The notes under the pieces: model-generated | Seen by the model: the letters and a program-made list of their open reading frames with translations, nothing else | The model's database searches: none | Told to the model about the DNA's origin: nothing | Made by a program: the position numbers and the translations under genes | Shown: positions 48,605 through 58,351 of the stretch, piece after piece | How the letters are laid out: each line of letters opens with the position of its first letter | How positions within the stretch are numbered: position 1 is the stretch's first letter | Source of the DNA: Acidiphilium sp. | Lineage (GTDB): Bacteria; Pseudomonadota; Alphaproteobacteria; Acetobacterales; Acetobacteraceae | DNA: 64,000 nucleotides | Direction of reading: 5' to 3' | Assembly: GCA_028688905.1 (NCBI GenBank) | Contig: JAQTXH010000001.1 | Coordinates: 730,156-794,155, forward strand

Positions 48605-50782
48605 ATGTCCGAAGGTATGCAGGTCTCCAAAGTTGCCCCTGTCGCTGGCCCGATTCCGCGGAGGCTGCGGTCCCCGGAGTCATTCGACGATCCGTTGCAG
48701 CCGTTGCGTGCGATTCGCCGGCATTGGCGTCTGGTCGGAACCCTTGCGCTTGGACTCCCCATTCTGGTGGGGGCGGCACTGTCGCGGGAAGCGCCGGTTT
48801 ATACGGCGACCGGAACGATGTTGTACGCGCCGCTCGATTTCAATCCAAAATTGCTGCGCGGTGTGATCGAGACCAATCAGGTCACCGACTCCCTCATGGC
48901 CAGCCAGGTATCGGTGGTGCGCAGTCTGCCGGCGATCGACCAGATAATCGCTCGCCTGCATCTTGCTGCAAATCCGGCATTCAATCCCGGACTGGCAAAG
49001 CCGCCGGTCTGGCGGCGCTGGCTGGGCGCGCCGACCAGGTCCGTGCATCCGGAGTCGCATCGGGCTTTGGTCGATTTGGTCCGGGCTGCGCTTGACGTGA
49101 AAATCCCCTCCGGCACGCAGTTGCTGGACGTTTCGTTCGATAGTCGCGATCCGGCTTTGGCGGCAAACGCCGCTAACCTGGCGATGCAAATTTATCTCGA
49201 TCGTCAACGGGACAGCGACCTGGGGGTGCTCGATCATGCCCAGTCGTGGCTGACCCTCCGTGCCGCCGCGACCGCGCGCTCGGTTGAGGTGCTGGACGTC
49301 AAGATCGCCCAGGCCCGCGCCGCGGCGGGTACCGAGCGTGGTGACGGCGCGGCTCCCCTGACCAATCAGGAGGCCGGGCAACTGACCGACAGCCTGGCAC
49401 GCGCGGAGACCGACCTTGCCGGCGCACAGGCGCAGATGCACGCTTCCGCCCATGGCATACCCGCCGCCGTAGCCGCGGCGATCGCACCGAATGTCGCCCC
49501 GATGCGCGCGCGCGCCGCCGAACTGGTGGCCGACCTCGGCGCGCTCGCCAGCACCGAGGGGCCAAACTACCCGGCGGTCAGGGCCGCGAAGCGGGAACTT
49601 GCTGCCTTGCGGGGCCAGATCGCGGCGGAAACCAACCGGCAGGTCGCCGCGGAGCACGCCAGGATGCTTGCCGATGCAACCCGTGTTGTCACTCTGAAAT
49701 CTGCCCTCGCGTCCCTGCGCCGGCAAACCGCCTCGGAATCGATCCTGGCGGCACCGCTCGCCAGCCTGGAAGAACAGCGTGCTGCCGAACGCAGCCTGCT
49801 CCGCGCCCAGACCGAGCAGATCGGCACGCTGGAAAGCCAGAGCGCACTGGCGCGGCCGGATGCGCAAATCGTTTCACCCGCCACCGCGCCGGAATCGCCG
49901 GACGCGCGCCATGCCGGCATGATCCTTGCGGGTGCCACGGTTCTGGGTGTTTGCCTCGGTAGTCTCGCGGCTTTGACCGCCGACATGCTCAATGTCAGTT
50001 TTCGCTCGGGCGGTGAGGTGCGGACAGTACTTGACCTGCCCTGCGTCGCGCTGATCCCGGAAGTGAAACGGCGGGTACGGCGCGGTCTGAGCATCCCGGA
50101 CTACGCCCGGATGCACCCGTTTTCGCCGTTCAACGAACAGATGCGCGCGCTGCGCACCAGCCTTTGGCTCGATCCGGGCGCGCCGCGTAGCCTCGCGATC
50201 ACTGCGGCACGACCGGGCGAGGGCAAGACGACGCTCGCGGTCGGCCTTGCGGTGTCGCTCGCTGCCAGCGGTATGCGGGTCCTGGTCATCGATTGCGATA
50301 TCCGCCAGCCAAGTTTTGATGCGATATTCGATCTTGGCGGTGCGCCGGGTCTGACCGATCATCTGGCGGCGCGGGTGGGGTTGGATCAAGCGATCCATTC
50401 CCAGCGTGACATGATGCTCGACGTGATGCCAGCAGGCGCGGTAGCGACTGACGCGCTGTCGCTGTTCATGTCGCAGCGTATGCCGAACCTGATGAACACT
50501 TTGCATGATCGCTACGACCTAGTCATTCTCGACCTGCCGCCGGTCTTTGCCCTGGCTGAAGCGCAGGTGCTTGCCCGTGCCGCCGAAGCGACGCTGCTGT
50601 GCATCCGCTGGGCGGAAACGCCGCGCCGGGTGGTGACGGAGGCACTCGCGCTGCTCGACCACGCGGACATCCGGCTGGCCGGCACCGTGCTCACCCGGGT
50701 CGACGGTGCGCGCCATGCCCGCGCCGGTTTTGCCGATTCCGAACTCTATCATCCCCGCTATGGCGGCTACTTCAGGTCTTGA
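48605..50782 (+). CDS. Wzz/GumC-type polysaccharide co-polymerase fused to BY-kinase
   Basis: A 725-residue inner-membrane protein. A first helix near residue 40-60 and a second near 440-465 bracket a periplasmic coiled-coil region (Wzz/GNVR type). The cytoplasmic C-terminus is a bacterial tyrosine kinase: Walker A AARPGEGKTTLAV, Walker A'/B VLVIDCDIRQPSF and VILDLPPVFA, and a tail with three tyrosines (ELYHPRYGGYFRS) for autophosphorylation. Such proteins control chain length and export of exopolysaccharide. The next gene starts inside this tail. Confidence 0.9.
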   Translation: MSEGMQVSKVAPVAGPIPRRLRSPESFDDPLQPLRAIRRHWRLVGTLALGLPILVGAALSREAPVYTATGTMLYAPLDFNPKLLRGVIETNQVTDSLMASQVSVVRSLPAIDQIIARLHLAANPAFNPGLAKPPVWRRWLGAPTRSVHPESHRALVDLVRAALDVKIPSGTQLLDVSFDSRDPALAANAANLAMQIYLDRQRDSDLGVLDHAQSWLTLRAAATARSVEVLDVKIAQARAAAGTERGDGAAPLTNQEAGQLTDSLARAETDLAGAQAQMHASAHGIPAAVAAAIAPNVAPMRARAAELVADLGALASTEGPNYPAVRAAKRELAALRGQIAAETNRQVAAEHARMLADATRVVTLKSALASLRRQTASESILAAPLASLEEQRAAERSLLRAQTEQIGTLESQSALARPDAQIVSPATAPESPDARHAGMILAGATVLGVCLGSLAALTADMLNVSFRSGGEVRTVLDLPCVALIPEVKRRVRRGLSIPDYARMHPFSPFNEQMRALRTSLWLDPGAPRSLAITAARPGEGKTTLAVGLAVSLAASGMRVLVIDCDIRQPSFDAIFDLGGAPGLTDHLAARVGLDQAIHSQRDMMLDVMPAGAVATDALSLFMSQRMPNLMNTLHDRYDLVILDLPPVFALAEAQVLARAAEATLLCIRWAETPRRVVTEALALLDHADIRLAGTVLTRVDGARHARAGFADSELYHPRYGGYFRS

Positions 50783-52232
50783 CACGCTCCCCATAGGGGA
50801 TGCGGGCACCACCTGTTCGGCCGGCGAGGCGTTGCTGGTGACCGGCGCGGGGCTGCTTATGCTGTGGCCCGCACTATACAACGGGTTTCCCCTGATTTTC
50901 TCGGACACCGGCACGTACATTTCGCAGGCGATGGAGTTTCATCTCGGCTGGGACCGGCCACCCTACTACAGTTTTTTCATTCTGGCGCTGGGCTGGGGGC
51001 GCAGCCTCTGGCCACCGGTGATCGTGCAATGCATCGCCGCTGCGTGGCTGATCAGGCGCACGCAACGCATGATCGCCCCGCGCGCCGGTCTGCTGGCGGG
51101 TGCCGCCTTGCTGGCCCCGCTTGCCGTTCTGACGTCCTTGCCTTGGACTGCCGCTCAGATCATGCCGGATATTTTCACACCGATGATGGTTCTGGCGTTC
51201 GCAATTCTGGTGCTGGATGCCGATTGCACGCGGCGCGAGCGGCGTGTTCTGATGGCGATTACCGGTCTCGCCATCATGGTGCATCTGAGCAATCTGCCGA
51301 TCTATGCCGGGTTGTGCCTGACCGTGTTGGGAACGCACGCGTTGTTCCATCGCAAGGTATCGTGGCGCAAGGTATCGTGGCGCAAGGTATCGTGGCGCAA
51401 GGTATCGTGGCGCGTGATCCTGCTGCCGCTCGTCATCGGCGTTTCGGCATTGATCGGGGTGAATGTCGTGGCGTCGGGGCGATTCGCGGTTTCGCCCTTT
51501 GGTGCGACCTTCGTGCTGGCGCGCCTGCTGAACGACGGCCCTGCCCGAACGACACTGGCGCGCGACTGCCCGGTCCGGCACTGGGCGCTGTGCAAATATC
51601 AGGGCCGGATGCCGCGAACCGCCGACAGTTTTCTGTGGCGCGCGGACAGCCCGCTCTACCGCGCCGGCGGGCCGGTAACGTTGATCGATCAAACCCAGGC
51701 GATCGTTGCACAGACAATTGAAACCGAACCCGGTCCGGTCCTGCGGGACGCCGTGCGGGATTTCGCGCGGCAACTGGTAACTTTCGCTCCTGGTAGCGGT
51801 CTGCGCCCATGGTATGCAACGGCGTGGCAGACGATCAAACGCGACTTTGCTCCCCCGACGGTTGATGCCTTTACCCACAGCCTGCAGGCCCGGGGGCGGT
51901 TGCGGGTGCCGGGATTGCTCATGACCATCGCTCAAACCTTAGCGACCCTTGGGATCGGCGTTACCGGCGGCTTCGTGGCGATCATGCTGCTCCATCGCGC
52001 GCCGGCACTGCTGTGCGACGACGAAAAACAGAGGCCAGAGAGCCGATTGTTCGCTCTTTCAATCATCGTGCTGCTGGCTCTGCTGGGCAACGCGGCGGTG
52101 ACGGGTACGCTGTCCGGTCCGCATGACCGTTATCAGAGCCGGGTGGTATGGCTCGCGGTGCTGAGCGGCAGCCTCGTGCTGGGGCGGGTCTATTCGGCAT
52201 GGCGGTCGCGCCCGATCAACAGAACCGCGTAA
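50760..52232 (+). CDS. Polytopic membrane protein of the polysaccharide island, with RKVSW repeats
   Basis: A 490-residue protein with eight to ten hydrophobic segments and a roughly 120-residue soluble loop. The N-terminal part with PLIFSDTGTYISQAMEFHLGW has a first-loop acidic residue typical of GT-C-like folds, and the protein could be the polymerase or a sugar transferase of the island, but I do not recognise the family. Between two membrane segments lies a perfect fourfold repeat RKVSW encoded by a 15-bp minisatellite. The ATG overlaps the kinase stop; further upstream ATG at 50706 is less likely. Confidence 0.7.
   Translation: MAATSGLDTLPIGDAGTTCSAGEALLVTGAGLLMLWPALYNGFPLIFSDTGTYISQAMEFHLGWDRPPYYSFFILALGWGRSLWPPVIVQCIAAAWLIRRTQRMIAPRAGLLAGAALLAPLAVLTSLPWTAAQIMPDIFTPMMVLAFAILVLDADCTRRERRVLMAITGLAIMVHLSNLPIYAGLCLTVLGTHALFHRKVSWRKVSWRKVSWRKVSWRVILLPLVIGVSALIGVNVVASGRFAVSPFGATFVLARLLNDGPARTTLARDCPVRHWALCKYQGRMPRTADSFLWRADSPLYRAGGPVTLIDQTQAIVAQTIETEPGPVLRDAVRDFARQLVTFAPGSGLRPWYATAWQTIKRDFAPPTVDAFTHSLQARGRLRVPGLLMTIAQTLATLGIGVTGGFVAIMLLHRAPALLCDDEKQRPESRLFALSIIVLLALLGNAAVTGTLSGPHDRYQSRVVWLAVLSGSLVLGRVYSAWRSRPINRTA
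51351..51410 (+). repeat. 15-bp in-frame tandem repeat, four identical copies
   Basis: The unit CGCAAGGTATCGTGG is repeated four times without a mismatch at 51351-51410, inside the membrane protein gene. Each unit adds R-K-V-S-W, so copy-number change keeps the frame. Confidence 0.9.
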
Positions 52233-52402
52233 AGGCGCCAGCGCGCCAGTCCGAAGCGGCGGCGCCAGTCGATTGTGTGGCGCGTGCGGTAGCGCATTCC
52301 GAAATGCAGATCGATCGCGGCCAGTTGCGCGTCGTTGAAACTATGGGCGAGTTCGACCGGCACGGTGTCGAGAAACCGGGCGACAGCGAGCGAACGGCGC
52401 AT
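52190..52402 (-). CDS. Small basic protein, unknown function
   Basis: A 70-residue protein starting MRRSLAVARFLDTVPVELAHSF and containing DLHFGMRYRTRHTIDWRRR, a composition that looks protein-like rather than antisense noise. It starts eight bases after the stop of the acyltransferase gene on the same strand, so it may be the last gene of that operon. Its 3' end overlaps the convergent membrane-protein gene by 43 bases. Function unknown. Confidence 0.5.
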   Translation of the reverse strand: MRRSLAVARFLDTVPVELAHSFNDAQLAAIDLHFGMRYRTRHTIDWRRRFGLARWRLYAVLLIGRDRHAE

Positions 52403-52409
52403 GACGGCC

Positions 52410-53402
52410 TCAATGGGTCATCCAGTCGAGTGTTGGAATGGCACGCAGGACGGTGCGCTTGAGCATAATCGGGCCTAGCATGCCGGCCACCATCAGAACG
52501 CATAGAAACACTGGAAAATGATCGCCGTCCCAGGTCGTCACTTTGAGTAGCAGCCCTTTGGTGAGGCCGATGAAAATCGTGTTGAAGAGATAGATCATGA
52601 GAGAGTACCGCCCGAGTGTTACCAATGTACGATCGGATGATAGCCATGAACTTCTTACCAAAGAGTGAACGGCGGGCATCGCGACGATACCAAAAACGAT
52701 CAGTCTGAGATCGACGGGCCAGCGATGTCCATCGAGCGCGATCAGGCCGAAGCCGGTGGCAAACAGGCCGATCAGCGGCCAGCGCCAGCGGTCGATCCAA
52801 TCGGTCCAGCGCGCCCCCAACGCTCCGGCACACAGACCAAGGGCGAAGAACAGGCCGTAGCGGCTGACTTCGGGCAGATATAAATGCCAGGGCGGATTGG
52901 CGAATTCCAATGCCACGAACACCAGCAGCATGAGGCTCAACCGGCCGCGCAGCGCCCAGATCAACATGGGGGTGAACAGGCTGAGGATATACAGAACGGC
53001 AAGGTACCACAGCGAATAGGCCGGACTGATCGCCGGGTTCCATACCAGGTCGATGAGTCCGCCGATCACACCGTGCGGAACGTTGTCGACAAACATAACA
53101 CGCGCCGCCAGTAATTTACCGCAGATGATCAGCGTGCCCATCAGCGCAAACGGCAGCAGCAACCGCCGCGCGCGCGATCGGGCCAACGCCGGCCAGGCGG
53201 CTGGCGGTATCCGCACATGGCCGGCGAGCTGCCAGACCATGCCGCTCAGGTAGAAAAAGAACGGCATGTGAAACCCATAAACCGCGCGCCGCAGCGGCTG
53301 ATACCAGTACACATGCACCGGGTCCTGCCTGGCCACGATATGGCCAAATACCACCAGCGTGATCGCGAGTCCTTTCGCCCGATCGATATCCAGCCGGCGC
53401 AT
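52410..53402 (-). CDS. Acyltransferase family 3 membrane protein (OafA/WecH type)
   Basis: A 330-residue integral membrane acyltransferase with about ten helices. The N-terminal RLDIDRAKGLAITLVVFGH has the R-x10-H pattern that marks the active site of Acyl_transf_3 proteins. Such enzymes O-acetylate surface polysaccharide. The ATG overlaps the TAA of the GT2 gene (TAATG), coupling the two. The frame is open upstream into the GT2 gene but without family resemblance. Confidence 0.85.
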   Translation of the reverse strand: MRRLDIDRAKGLAITLVVFGHIVARQDPVHVYWYQPLRRAVYGFHMPFFFYLSGMVWQLAGHVRIPPAAWPALARSRARRLLLPFALMGTLIICGKLLAARVMFVDNVPHGVIGGLIDLVWNPAISPAYSLWYLAVLYILSLFTPMLIWALRGRLSLMLLVFVALEFANPPWHLYLPEVSRYGLFFALGLCAGALGARWTDWIDRWRWPLIGLFATGFGLIALDGHRWPVDLRLIVFGIVAMPAVHSLVRSSWLSSDRTLVTLGRYSLMIYLFNTIFIGLTKGLLLKVTTWDGDHFPVFLCVLMVAGMLGPIMLKRTVLRAIPTLDWMTH

Positions 53403-54346
53403 TACGCCAAGGCAATCCCGCCTAGCGTTTCGATCAGCATGCCTCGCACAAAGCCGACGGCGAAGGCAGCATTGCAGCGCAGGCGCAGGCAGCGGGTGCT
53501 GGTTTTCGGCCATAATAGCAGGGGGGTCAGCAGCGCCGCGTGCGCTGCCATCCACCACGATCGCGCCAGCCGGCGCTCGCCCAGCGCACCCAGCATCACC
53601 GCCTCGGAAACGCCGCTCCAGTATTGGCGCTGCACCAGCCACGCCGGACGCAACCGCTCGCGCGCGATTTCGTGGTGGACCACCAGATCGGGGTTGAACC
53701 GCACCTTCAGCCGCGCTTTGCGCAACCGGCGGAGAATATAGGTTTCTTCGTTCGACAGTAGCAGCGAACCGCGCCGGCCCAGACTGGTGGGAAAGCCGCC
53801 GAATCGCAGCAGCACATCGCGGCGGAACGCGATATTGGCGGCATAGGGTTCGACCTCGGAGGCACCCGGATCGCCGGGGCGGACGGTATCGATAATGGTG
53901 AGTACCGCGCGCAACGAGGATGGCCACCACGCGGGCAGATGGGTCTGCCATTGGGGCAGGATGCTGCCCCCGGTCGCAGCCAGATCGGGATCGCACGCGA
54001 TCGTGGCGAGCAGCACTTCGACCCAGTCGGGAGCGGGGGTGGCATCGTCATCGAGAAAGGCGATCCAGGTGCCCTGCGATGCCGCGATGGCCGCGTTGCG
54101 AGCGGCACTCAGGCCCGTTTCGGCCAGCCTGATGTGTTGTGCGCCATAGGCCGTCGCCACATGGGTGATCGCCTCGGCCTCCGTCGCATGAGACCCGGAA
54201 TCGATCACCAGGACGTCGATGTCGACGTGCCGCGTACCGAGTCCGGCCAGACAACGCGCGACCGCGGCACTGCGATTGTGGGTGCAGATTGCGACGCTCA
54301 AAACGGTGGGGCGATCTTTTGTGAGGCGACGTGTCGCTCTTCGCAT
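53402..54346 (-). CDS. Glycosyltransferase family 2
   Basis: A 314-residue GT-A enzyme: LSVAICTHNRSAAVARCL opens the fold, VLVIDSGSH and SAARNAAIAASQG follow, and the metal motif is FLDDDATPAP. The C-terminal half contains NEETYILRRL and a hydrophobic stretch near the end. It likely adds one sugar to the repeat unit of the exopolysaccharide. ATG 54346 was chosen; an ATG at 54373 adds nine residues. Confidence 0.87.
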   Translation of the reverse strand: MRRATRRLTKDRPTVLSVAICTHNRSAAVARCLAGLGTRHVDIDVLVIDSGSHATEAEAITHVATAYGAQHIRLAETGLSAARNAAIAASQGTWIAFLDDDATPAPDWVEVLLATIACDPDLAATGGSILPQWQTHLPAWWPSSLRAVLTIIDTVRPGDPGASEVEPYAANIAFRRDVLLRFGGFPTSLGRRGSLLLSNEETYILRRLRKARLKVRFNPDLVVHHEIARERLRPAWLVQRQYWSGVSEAVMLGALGERRLARSWWMAAHAALLTPLLLWPKTSTRCLRLRCNAAFAVGFVRGMLIETLGGIALA

Positions 54347-54429
54347 AACGAAACCTCGATTATCCGACGACATTCAATTAAAGGTTGTGTATATGTGGAC
54401 TTAAATGCGTCCAGATTGCAATTGAATTT

Positions 54430-55701
54430 ATGATCGCCAATCGCTGCCAACGCTCATGCCGGGCGGTTGTGCTAACCATTTCGCTGGTGGCATCGCTTGC
54501 CGGGCGGGCGCGTGGCCAGTCGATCGGGGATCTGTTGCCCATCGCGGTGCCGGGGTTTGCGGTCGCCCCCGGAGTCACGGCGCAGTCGCGGTTGCACCCG
54601 GAGGATGCCGCCCTTGGCGTGACCCTGGGCCTCACCCCCGACGATCTCGTGGTTTATCCCGCACTCAGCGCGAGCGCTGGGGTCGATAGCGCACCGGGGG
54701 CGGGGCAGGGAGGTTCGGTTGAAGCGATGGTGCAGCCGAGCGTGCGGATCGATGATGCCGCTTTGGGTCTGGTTGGTTATGCGACGGCTGATTTGAGCCG
54801 CTATACCGGCGATGCCAGCGCGAATTCCAACGACGTCATCGCCGGCGTCGGACTGGCGCTACCGCTGGGGGCGAACACGATCACACTCGGTGCCGCCCGG
54901 ATTGCCACGCAGGAGACCGCGCTCGGCGTTGCCCTGCCGGGTGGATCGGCCCCGTTTGGCGTGGTGGTGGATGATGGCCGGATCGCCGCCCGACTTGCGT
55001 TGGGTGCGATCGACGCCACCGGACGATTCGAGATCAGTCGGGCGGCGCTGAGTGCATCCACAGGGTCGCTGCTCCCCGCGTTCCGTAATCAGACGCTCAT
55101 CCGCGCGTCGAGCGAGATTGCCACCGCCGACGATGGCGTCCTGCGCTGGTTGGGGTTGCTAAAGGTCAGTGAGGCACGTTACCGGCGTACCGTGCCAGGC
55201 GATGGCTTCGCGAATGCCACTGCTATCGCCCTGCTGGGCGGCTTCGAGACCGACGGCACCGACATTGCGCGGCTGCGGCTGCTGGGCGGCTTGGTGCATC
55301 AGAGTTTTGCATCCGCCATGCCGCCGGCGAGCACCACACCGATCGTATCGGCGGGGCTGGGGTGGACGCCCGATGGGCTGATTTCACTCGATATGGAATT
55401 CAGTCGGCAGGCCGGACTAGAGACCACACTCGGAACCCCAGGCACGGCGGTCAACACCGCAAGTCTCGCGGTCGCCGAATCCTACGCGCGCGACCTGTTG
55501 CTCACAGCCAGTATCGACGCGCGCAGCGGCACCGTAGCGCAGCACGCCGCGCGCGAGTTCGATTTTGTGCTGGGTGCCTCCTGGCATGTCTCGCGCGCGT
55601 TCGCGGTCGCGCCAAAGCTGTCCTACTCGTGCCGGCACGGCCTGCCCGGTTCTGCGCCGCGCGAGGCGCGGGCGATGGTGGGCGTGGTCTGGGCACCATA
55701 G
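54430..55701 (+). CDS. Probable outer-membrane beta-barrel protein of the polysaccharide island
   Basis: A 423-residue protein with a signal peptide (AVVLTISLVASLAGRARGQ) and a mature part of regularly alternating polar/hydrophobic strands with many Gly, Asp and aromatic residues, ending in VGVVWAP. This is the pattern of the BBP2-like barrels found with exopolysaccharide clusters, which are thought to help secretion across the outer membrane. Barrel topology was judged by eye, not computed. It is divergent from the GT2-acyltransferase operon. Confidence 0.65.
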   Translation: MIANRCQRSCRAVVLTISLVASLAGRARGQSIGDLLPIAVPGFAVAPGVTAQSRLHPEDAALGVTLGLTPDDLVVYPALSASAGVDSAPGAGQGGSVEAMVQPSVRIDDAALGLVGYATADLSRYTGDASANSNDVIAGVGLALPLGANTITLGAARIATQETALGVALPGGSAPFGVVVDDGRIAARLALGAIDATGRFEISRAALSASTGSLLPAFRNQTLIRASSEIATADDGVLRWLGLLKVSEARYRRTVPGDGFANATAIALLGGFETDGTDIARLRLLGGLVHQSFASAMPPASTTPIVSAGLGWTPDGLISLDMEFSRQAGLETTLGTPGTAVNTASLAVAESYARDLLLTASIDARSGTVAQHAAREFDFVLGASWHVSRAFAVAPKLSYSCRHGLPGSAPREARAMVGVVWAP

Positions 55702-55724
55702 ACTCTACGAGAGACTCTACGAGA
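55701..55724 (+). repeat. 12-bp tandem duplication after the barrel gene
   Basis: GACTCTACGAGA is present twice back to back (55701-55724), followed by CTTTACG twice nearby. It starts at the last base of the stop codon. Confidence 0.55.
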
Positions 55725-55838
55725 CTTTACGCTCGAGGCTTTACGCCCGCCGCCATCGGTGCCGCCTTGCTGACGTCGCACTTCTGGGCAATAGAGCAAT
55801 ATTGCTTGAGGTCGCCGCACCTGCGGCAACCGAATGCG

Positions 55839-55896
55839 ATGAAATTGCTCGCAAAAAATAGAGATAGAGCCTGTTCATCCTTAAACGATCACGCTC
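55839..55896. repeat. Dispersed palindromic repeat, copy 2
   Basis: Intergenic copy of the element at 42768-42824; it begins ATGAAATTGCTCGC and ends TTAAACGATCACGCTC. The stem is more degenerate here. The surrounding 237-base gap between the barrel gene and the carboxylase gene holds only this repeat and the 12-bp duplication. Confidence 0.7.
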
Positions 55897-55938
55897 TAAA
55901 AGGGGGAATTGAGACGTGGCATTGCGGCGGTGTCACAC

Positions 55939-57546
55939 ATGAGCGCATTTCGCTCGGCGATCGATGTCCGTTCGGCGGCGTTCGCGCGGAATTACAGCGC
56001 AATGCGGGCATTGGTCGAACAGCTCACCGCTGCCATCGATTCGATCAAGGACGGCGGCGGAGCCTCGGCACGCGCGCGGCACGTGGCGCGGGGCAAGTTG
56101 CTGCCGCGCGACCGCATCCGACTTCTGATCGATCCCGCTTCGCCGTTTCTTGAATTTTCCCAGTTTGCCGGGCACCAACTCTATGCCGAAGCGGTACCGG
56201 CGGGCGGTATCATTACCGGCATTGGCCGGGTGAGCGGACACGAGTGTGTCATTGTTGTTAACGACGCGACCGTAAAGGGCGGAACCTATTTCCCCATTAC
56301 AGTCAAAAAACATTTGCGTGCCCAGGCGATTGCTGCACAGAACCGGTTGCCCTGCATTTATCTGGTCGATTCCGGCGGGGCCAATCTGCCCAACCAGGAT
56401 GAAGTGTTTCCTGATCGTGAGCATTTTGGCCGGATTTTCTATAATCAGGCACAAATGTCGGCGGCAGGAATTCCACAGATCGCGGTAGTGATGGGATCCT
56501 GCACGGCGGGTGGTGCCTATGTGCCGGCGATGGCGGATGAAAGCATCATCGTGCGCGGCCAGGGTACGATTTTTCTGGCTGGGCCACCGTTGGTCAAGGC
56601 CGCGACCGGCGAGATCGTCACCGCCGAGGACCTGGGCGGGGCGGATGTCCACACCAGGCTTTCAGGCGTGGCAGATTATTATGCCGAATCCGATGCCCAT
56701 GCGCTCGGTATCGCGCGGCGGATTGTCAGCACGCTCAACGTCGCCAAACCCGCCGCACCGGGGCTGCGCGCGCCGCGCCCGGTACCGGGGGAACGTGATG
56801 CGATTTATGGCGTGATCCCTGCCGATCCGCGCACGCAATATGACGTGCGCGAAGTGATCCGTCTGATCGTCGATGCGGGTGAGTTCGATGAATTCAAGCA
56901 GCGCTATGGCACCACGCTGGTCACCGCCTTCGCCCATATCTGGGGCTATCCGGTCGGCATCATCGCTAATAATGGCGTGTTATTTTCGGAATCGGCGCTG
57001 AAGGGTGCTCATTTCATCGAATTATGTGCCCAGCGTGGCATCCCGCTGGTGTTCTTGCAGAACATAACCGGCTTCATGGTCGGGAGAAAATACGAGTCGG
57101 GCGGTATCGCCAAGGACGGTGCCAAACTGGTCACCGCCGTCGCGACCGCGAATGTCGCGAAATTCACCGTCGTTATCGGTGGCTCGTTCGGGGCCGGCAA
57201 TTATGGCATGTGCGGCCGGGCCTATGATCCACGATTTTTGTGGATGTGGCCGAACGCGCGGATTTCGGTGATGGGCGGCGGCCAGGCAGCGTCGGTGCTG
57301 GCGCAGATCAAGCGCGACAATATCGAAGCCAGGGGCGGTGCCTGGAGCGAAGCCGACGAGGCTGCCTTCAAAGCCCCGATTGCGGCCCAGTACGAAGCTC
57401 AGGGACATCCATATTACGCCAGCGCCCGGTTATGGGACGATGGGATCATCGACCCGGCGGATACCAGGATGGTGCTGGCACTTGGCCTCTCCGCAAGTCT
57501 GAATGCCGAAGCGAAGCCGACGCAATTCGGCCTGTTCAGGATGTAA
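55939..57546 (+). CDS. mccB: Methylcrotonoyl-CoA carboxylase, carboxyltransferase (beta) subunit
   Basis: A 535-residue biotin-dependent carboxyltransferase. N-terminal [17 protein letters not shown] and the acyl-CoA binding segments [17 protein letters not shown] and [16 protein letters not shown] are those of the MCC/LiuB group; the C-terminal half has [18 protein letters not shown]. It transfers CO2 from biotin to 3-methylcrotonyl-CoA in leucine breakdown. Two partner genes follow with overlapping or near-contiguous starts. Confidence 0.93.
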   Translation: MSAFRSAIDVRSAAFARNYSAMRALVEQLTAAIDSIKDGGGASARARHVARGKLLPRDRIRLLIDPASPFLEFSQFAGHQLYAEAVPAGGIITGIGRVSGHECVIVVNDATVKGGTYFPITVKKHLRAQAIAAQNRLPCIYLVDSGGANLPNQDEVFPDREHFGRIFYNQAQMSAAGIPQIAVVMGSCTAGGAYVPAMADESIIVRGQGTIFLAGPPLVKAATGEIVTAEDLGGADVHTRLSGVADYYAESDAHALGIARRIVSTLNVAKPAAPGLRAPRPVPGERDAIYGVIPADPRTQYDVREVIRLIVDAGEFDEFKQRYGTTLVTAFAHIWGYPVGIIANNGVLFSESALKGAHFIELCAQRGIPLVFLQNITGFMVGRKYESGGIAKDGAKLVTAVATANVAKFTVVIGGSFGAGNYGMCGRAYDPRFLWMWPNARISVMGGGQAASVLAQIKRDNIEARGGAWSEADEAAFKAPIAAQYEAQGHPYYASARLWDDGIIDPADTRMVLALGLSASLNAEAKPTQFGLFRM

Positions 57547-58340
57547 TGGCCATGAACGGTGCCGTGGAACTCACGATCGACGGTTATGGTACCGCCAGCA
57601 TAGCGCTCGATCGGCCTGATAGTCACAATGCGTTCGACGATGCCATGATCGGTGCCTTGAACGACGTGGTGGCGCGCCTCGCTTTGAACGAAACCGTCCG
57701 CGTCGTGGTTCTTGAGGGCCGCGGCAGGGATTTTTCAGCAGGGGCCGACCTGAATTGGATGCGCCGCCGCGCCTCCGGTACGCCTGAAGAAAATTATGCC
57801 GATGCGCTGGCCCTGGCGCGGTTGCTGCATGCGCTGGACCGGTTGGCAAAACCGACCATCGCCCTCGTGCAAGGTGCCGCGTTCGGTGGCGGGGCCGGTC
57901 TGGCGGCATGCTGCGATATCGTGGTTGCCACCGATGACGCGCGGTTCAGTTTTTCCGAGGTCCGGCTGGGGCTGATCCCTGCCGTGATCAGCCCCTACGT
58001 CGTCGCCGCGATCGGAGCGCGGCAGGCACGGCGTTATTTTCAGACCGGCGAGGTTTTCACCGCTCAGACGGCCCAACGCATCGGCCTGGTGCATGAGATA
58101 GTCGCCCCCGCCGAACTCGCTGCCGCCCGCGATACGTTGATCATGGCGTTGCGGCGCGGTGGCCCAGAGGCACAGGCAGGGGCAAAAGCGCTGGCGATCG
58201 AGGTTGCCAATCGCCCGGTCGATGCCAGCATGATCGCAGAGACGTCGCGGTTGATTTCCGAGCGCCGCGCCTCCGCCGAGGGGCGGGAAGGGCTGGCAGC
58301 ATTTCTCGAAAAGCGCTCGCCGGCCTGGCGGATCGATTGA
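57546..58340 (+). CDS. Enoyl-CoA hydratase family, probable 3-methylglutaconyl-CoA hydratase
   Basis: A 264-residue crotonase-fold enzyme. Oxyanion-hole segments are GRDFSAGADLNWM and GAAFGGGAGLAACCD; SEVRLGLIPAVISPYV is typical of the LiuC/AuhH group. Its place between both methylcrotonyl-CoA carboxylase genes makes methylglutaconyl-CoA hydration the likely reaction. The start overlaps the mccB TAA (TAATG); a second ATG is at 57552. Confidence 0.9.
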   Translation: MAMNGAVELTIDGYGTASIALDRPDSHNAFDDAMIGALNDVVARLALNETVRVVVLEGRGRDFSAGADLNWMRRRASGTPEENYADALALARLLHALDRLAKPTIALVQGAAFGGGAGLAACCDIVVATDDARFSFSEVRLGLIPAVISPYVVAAIGARQARRYFQTGEVFTAQTAQRIGLVHEIVAPAELAAARDTLIMALRRGGPEAQAGAKALAIEVANRPVDASMIAETSRLISERRASAEGREGLAAFLEKRSPAWRID

Positions 58341-58351
58341 ACGGAGGCATG

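Noticed and set aside
51351-51410. CRISPR array
   Set aside because: Units are contiguous, 15 bases long, without spacers, and in frame within a gene.
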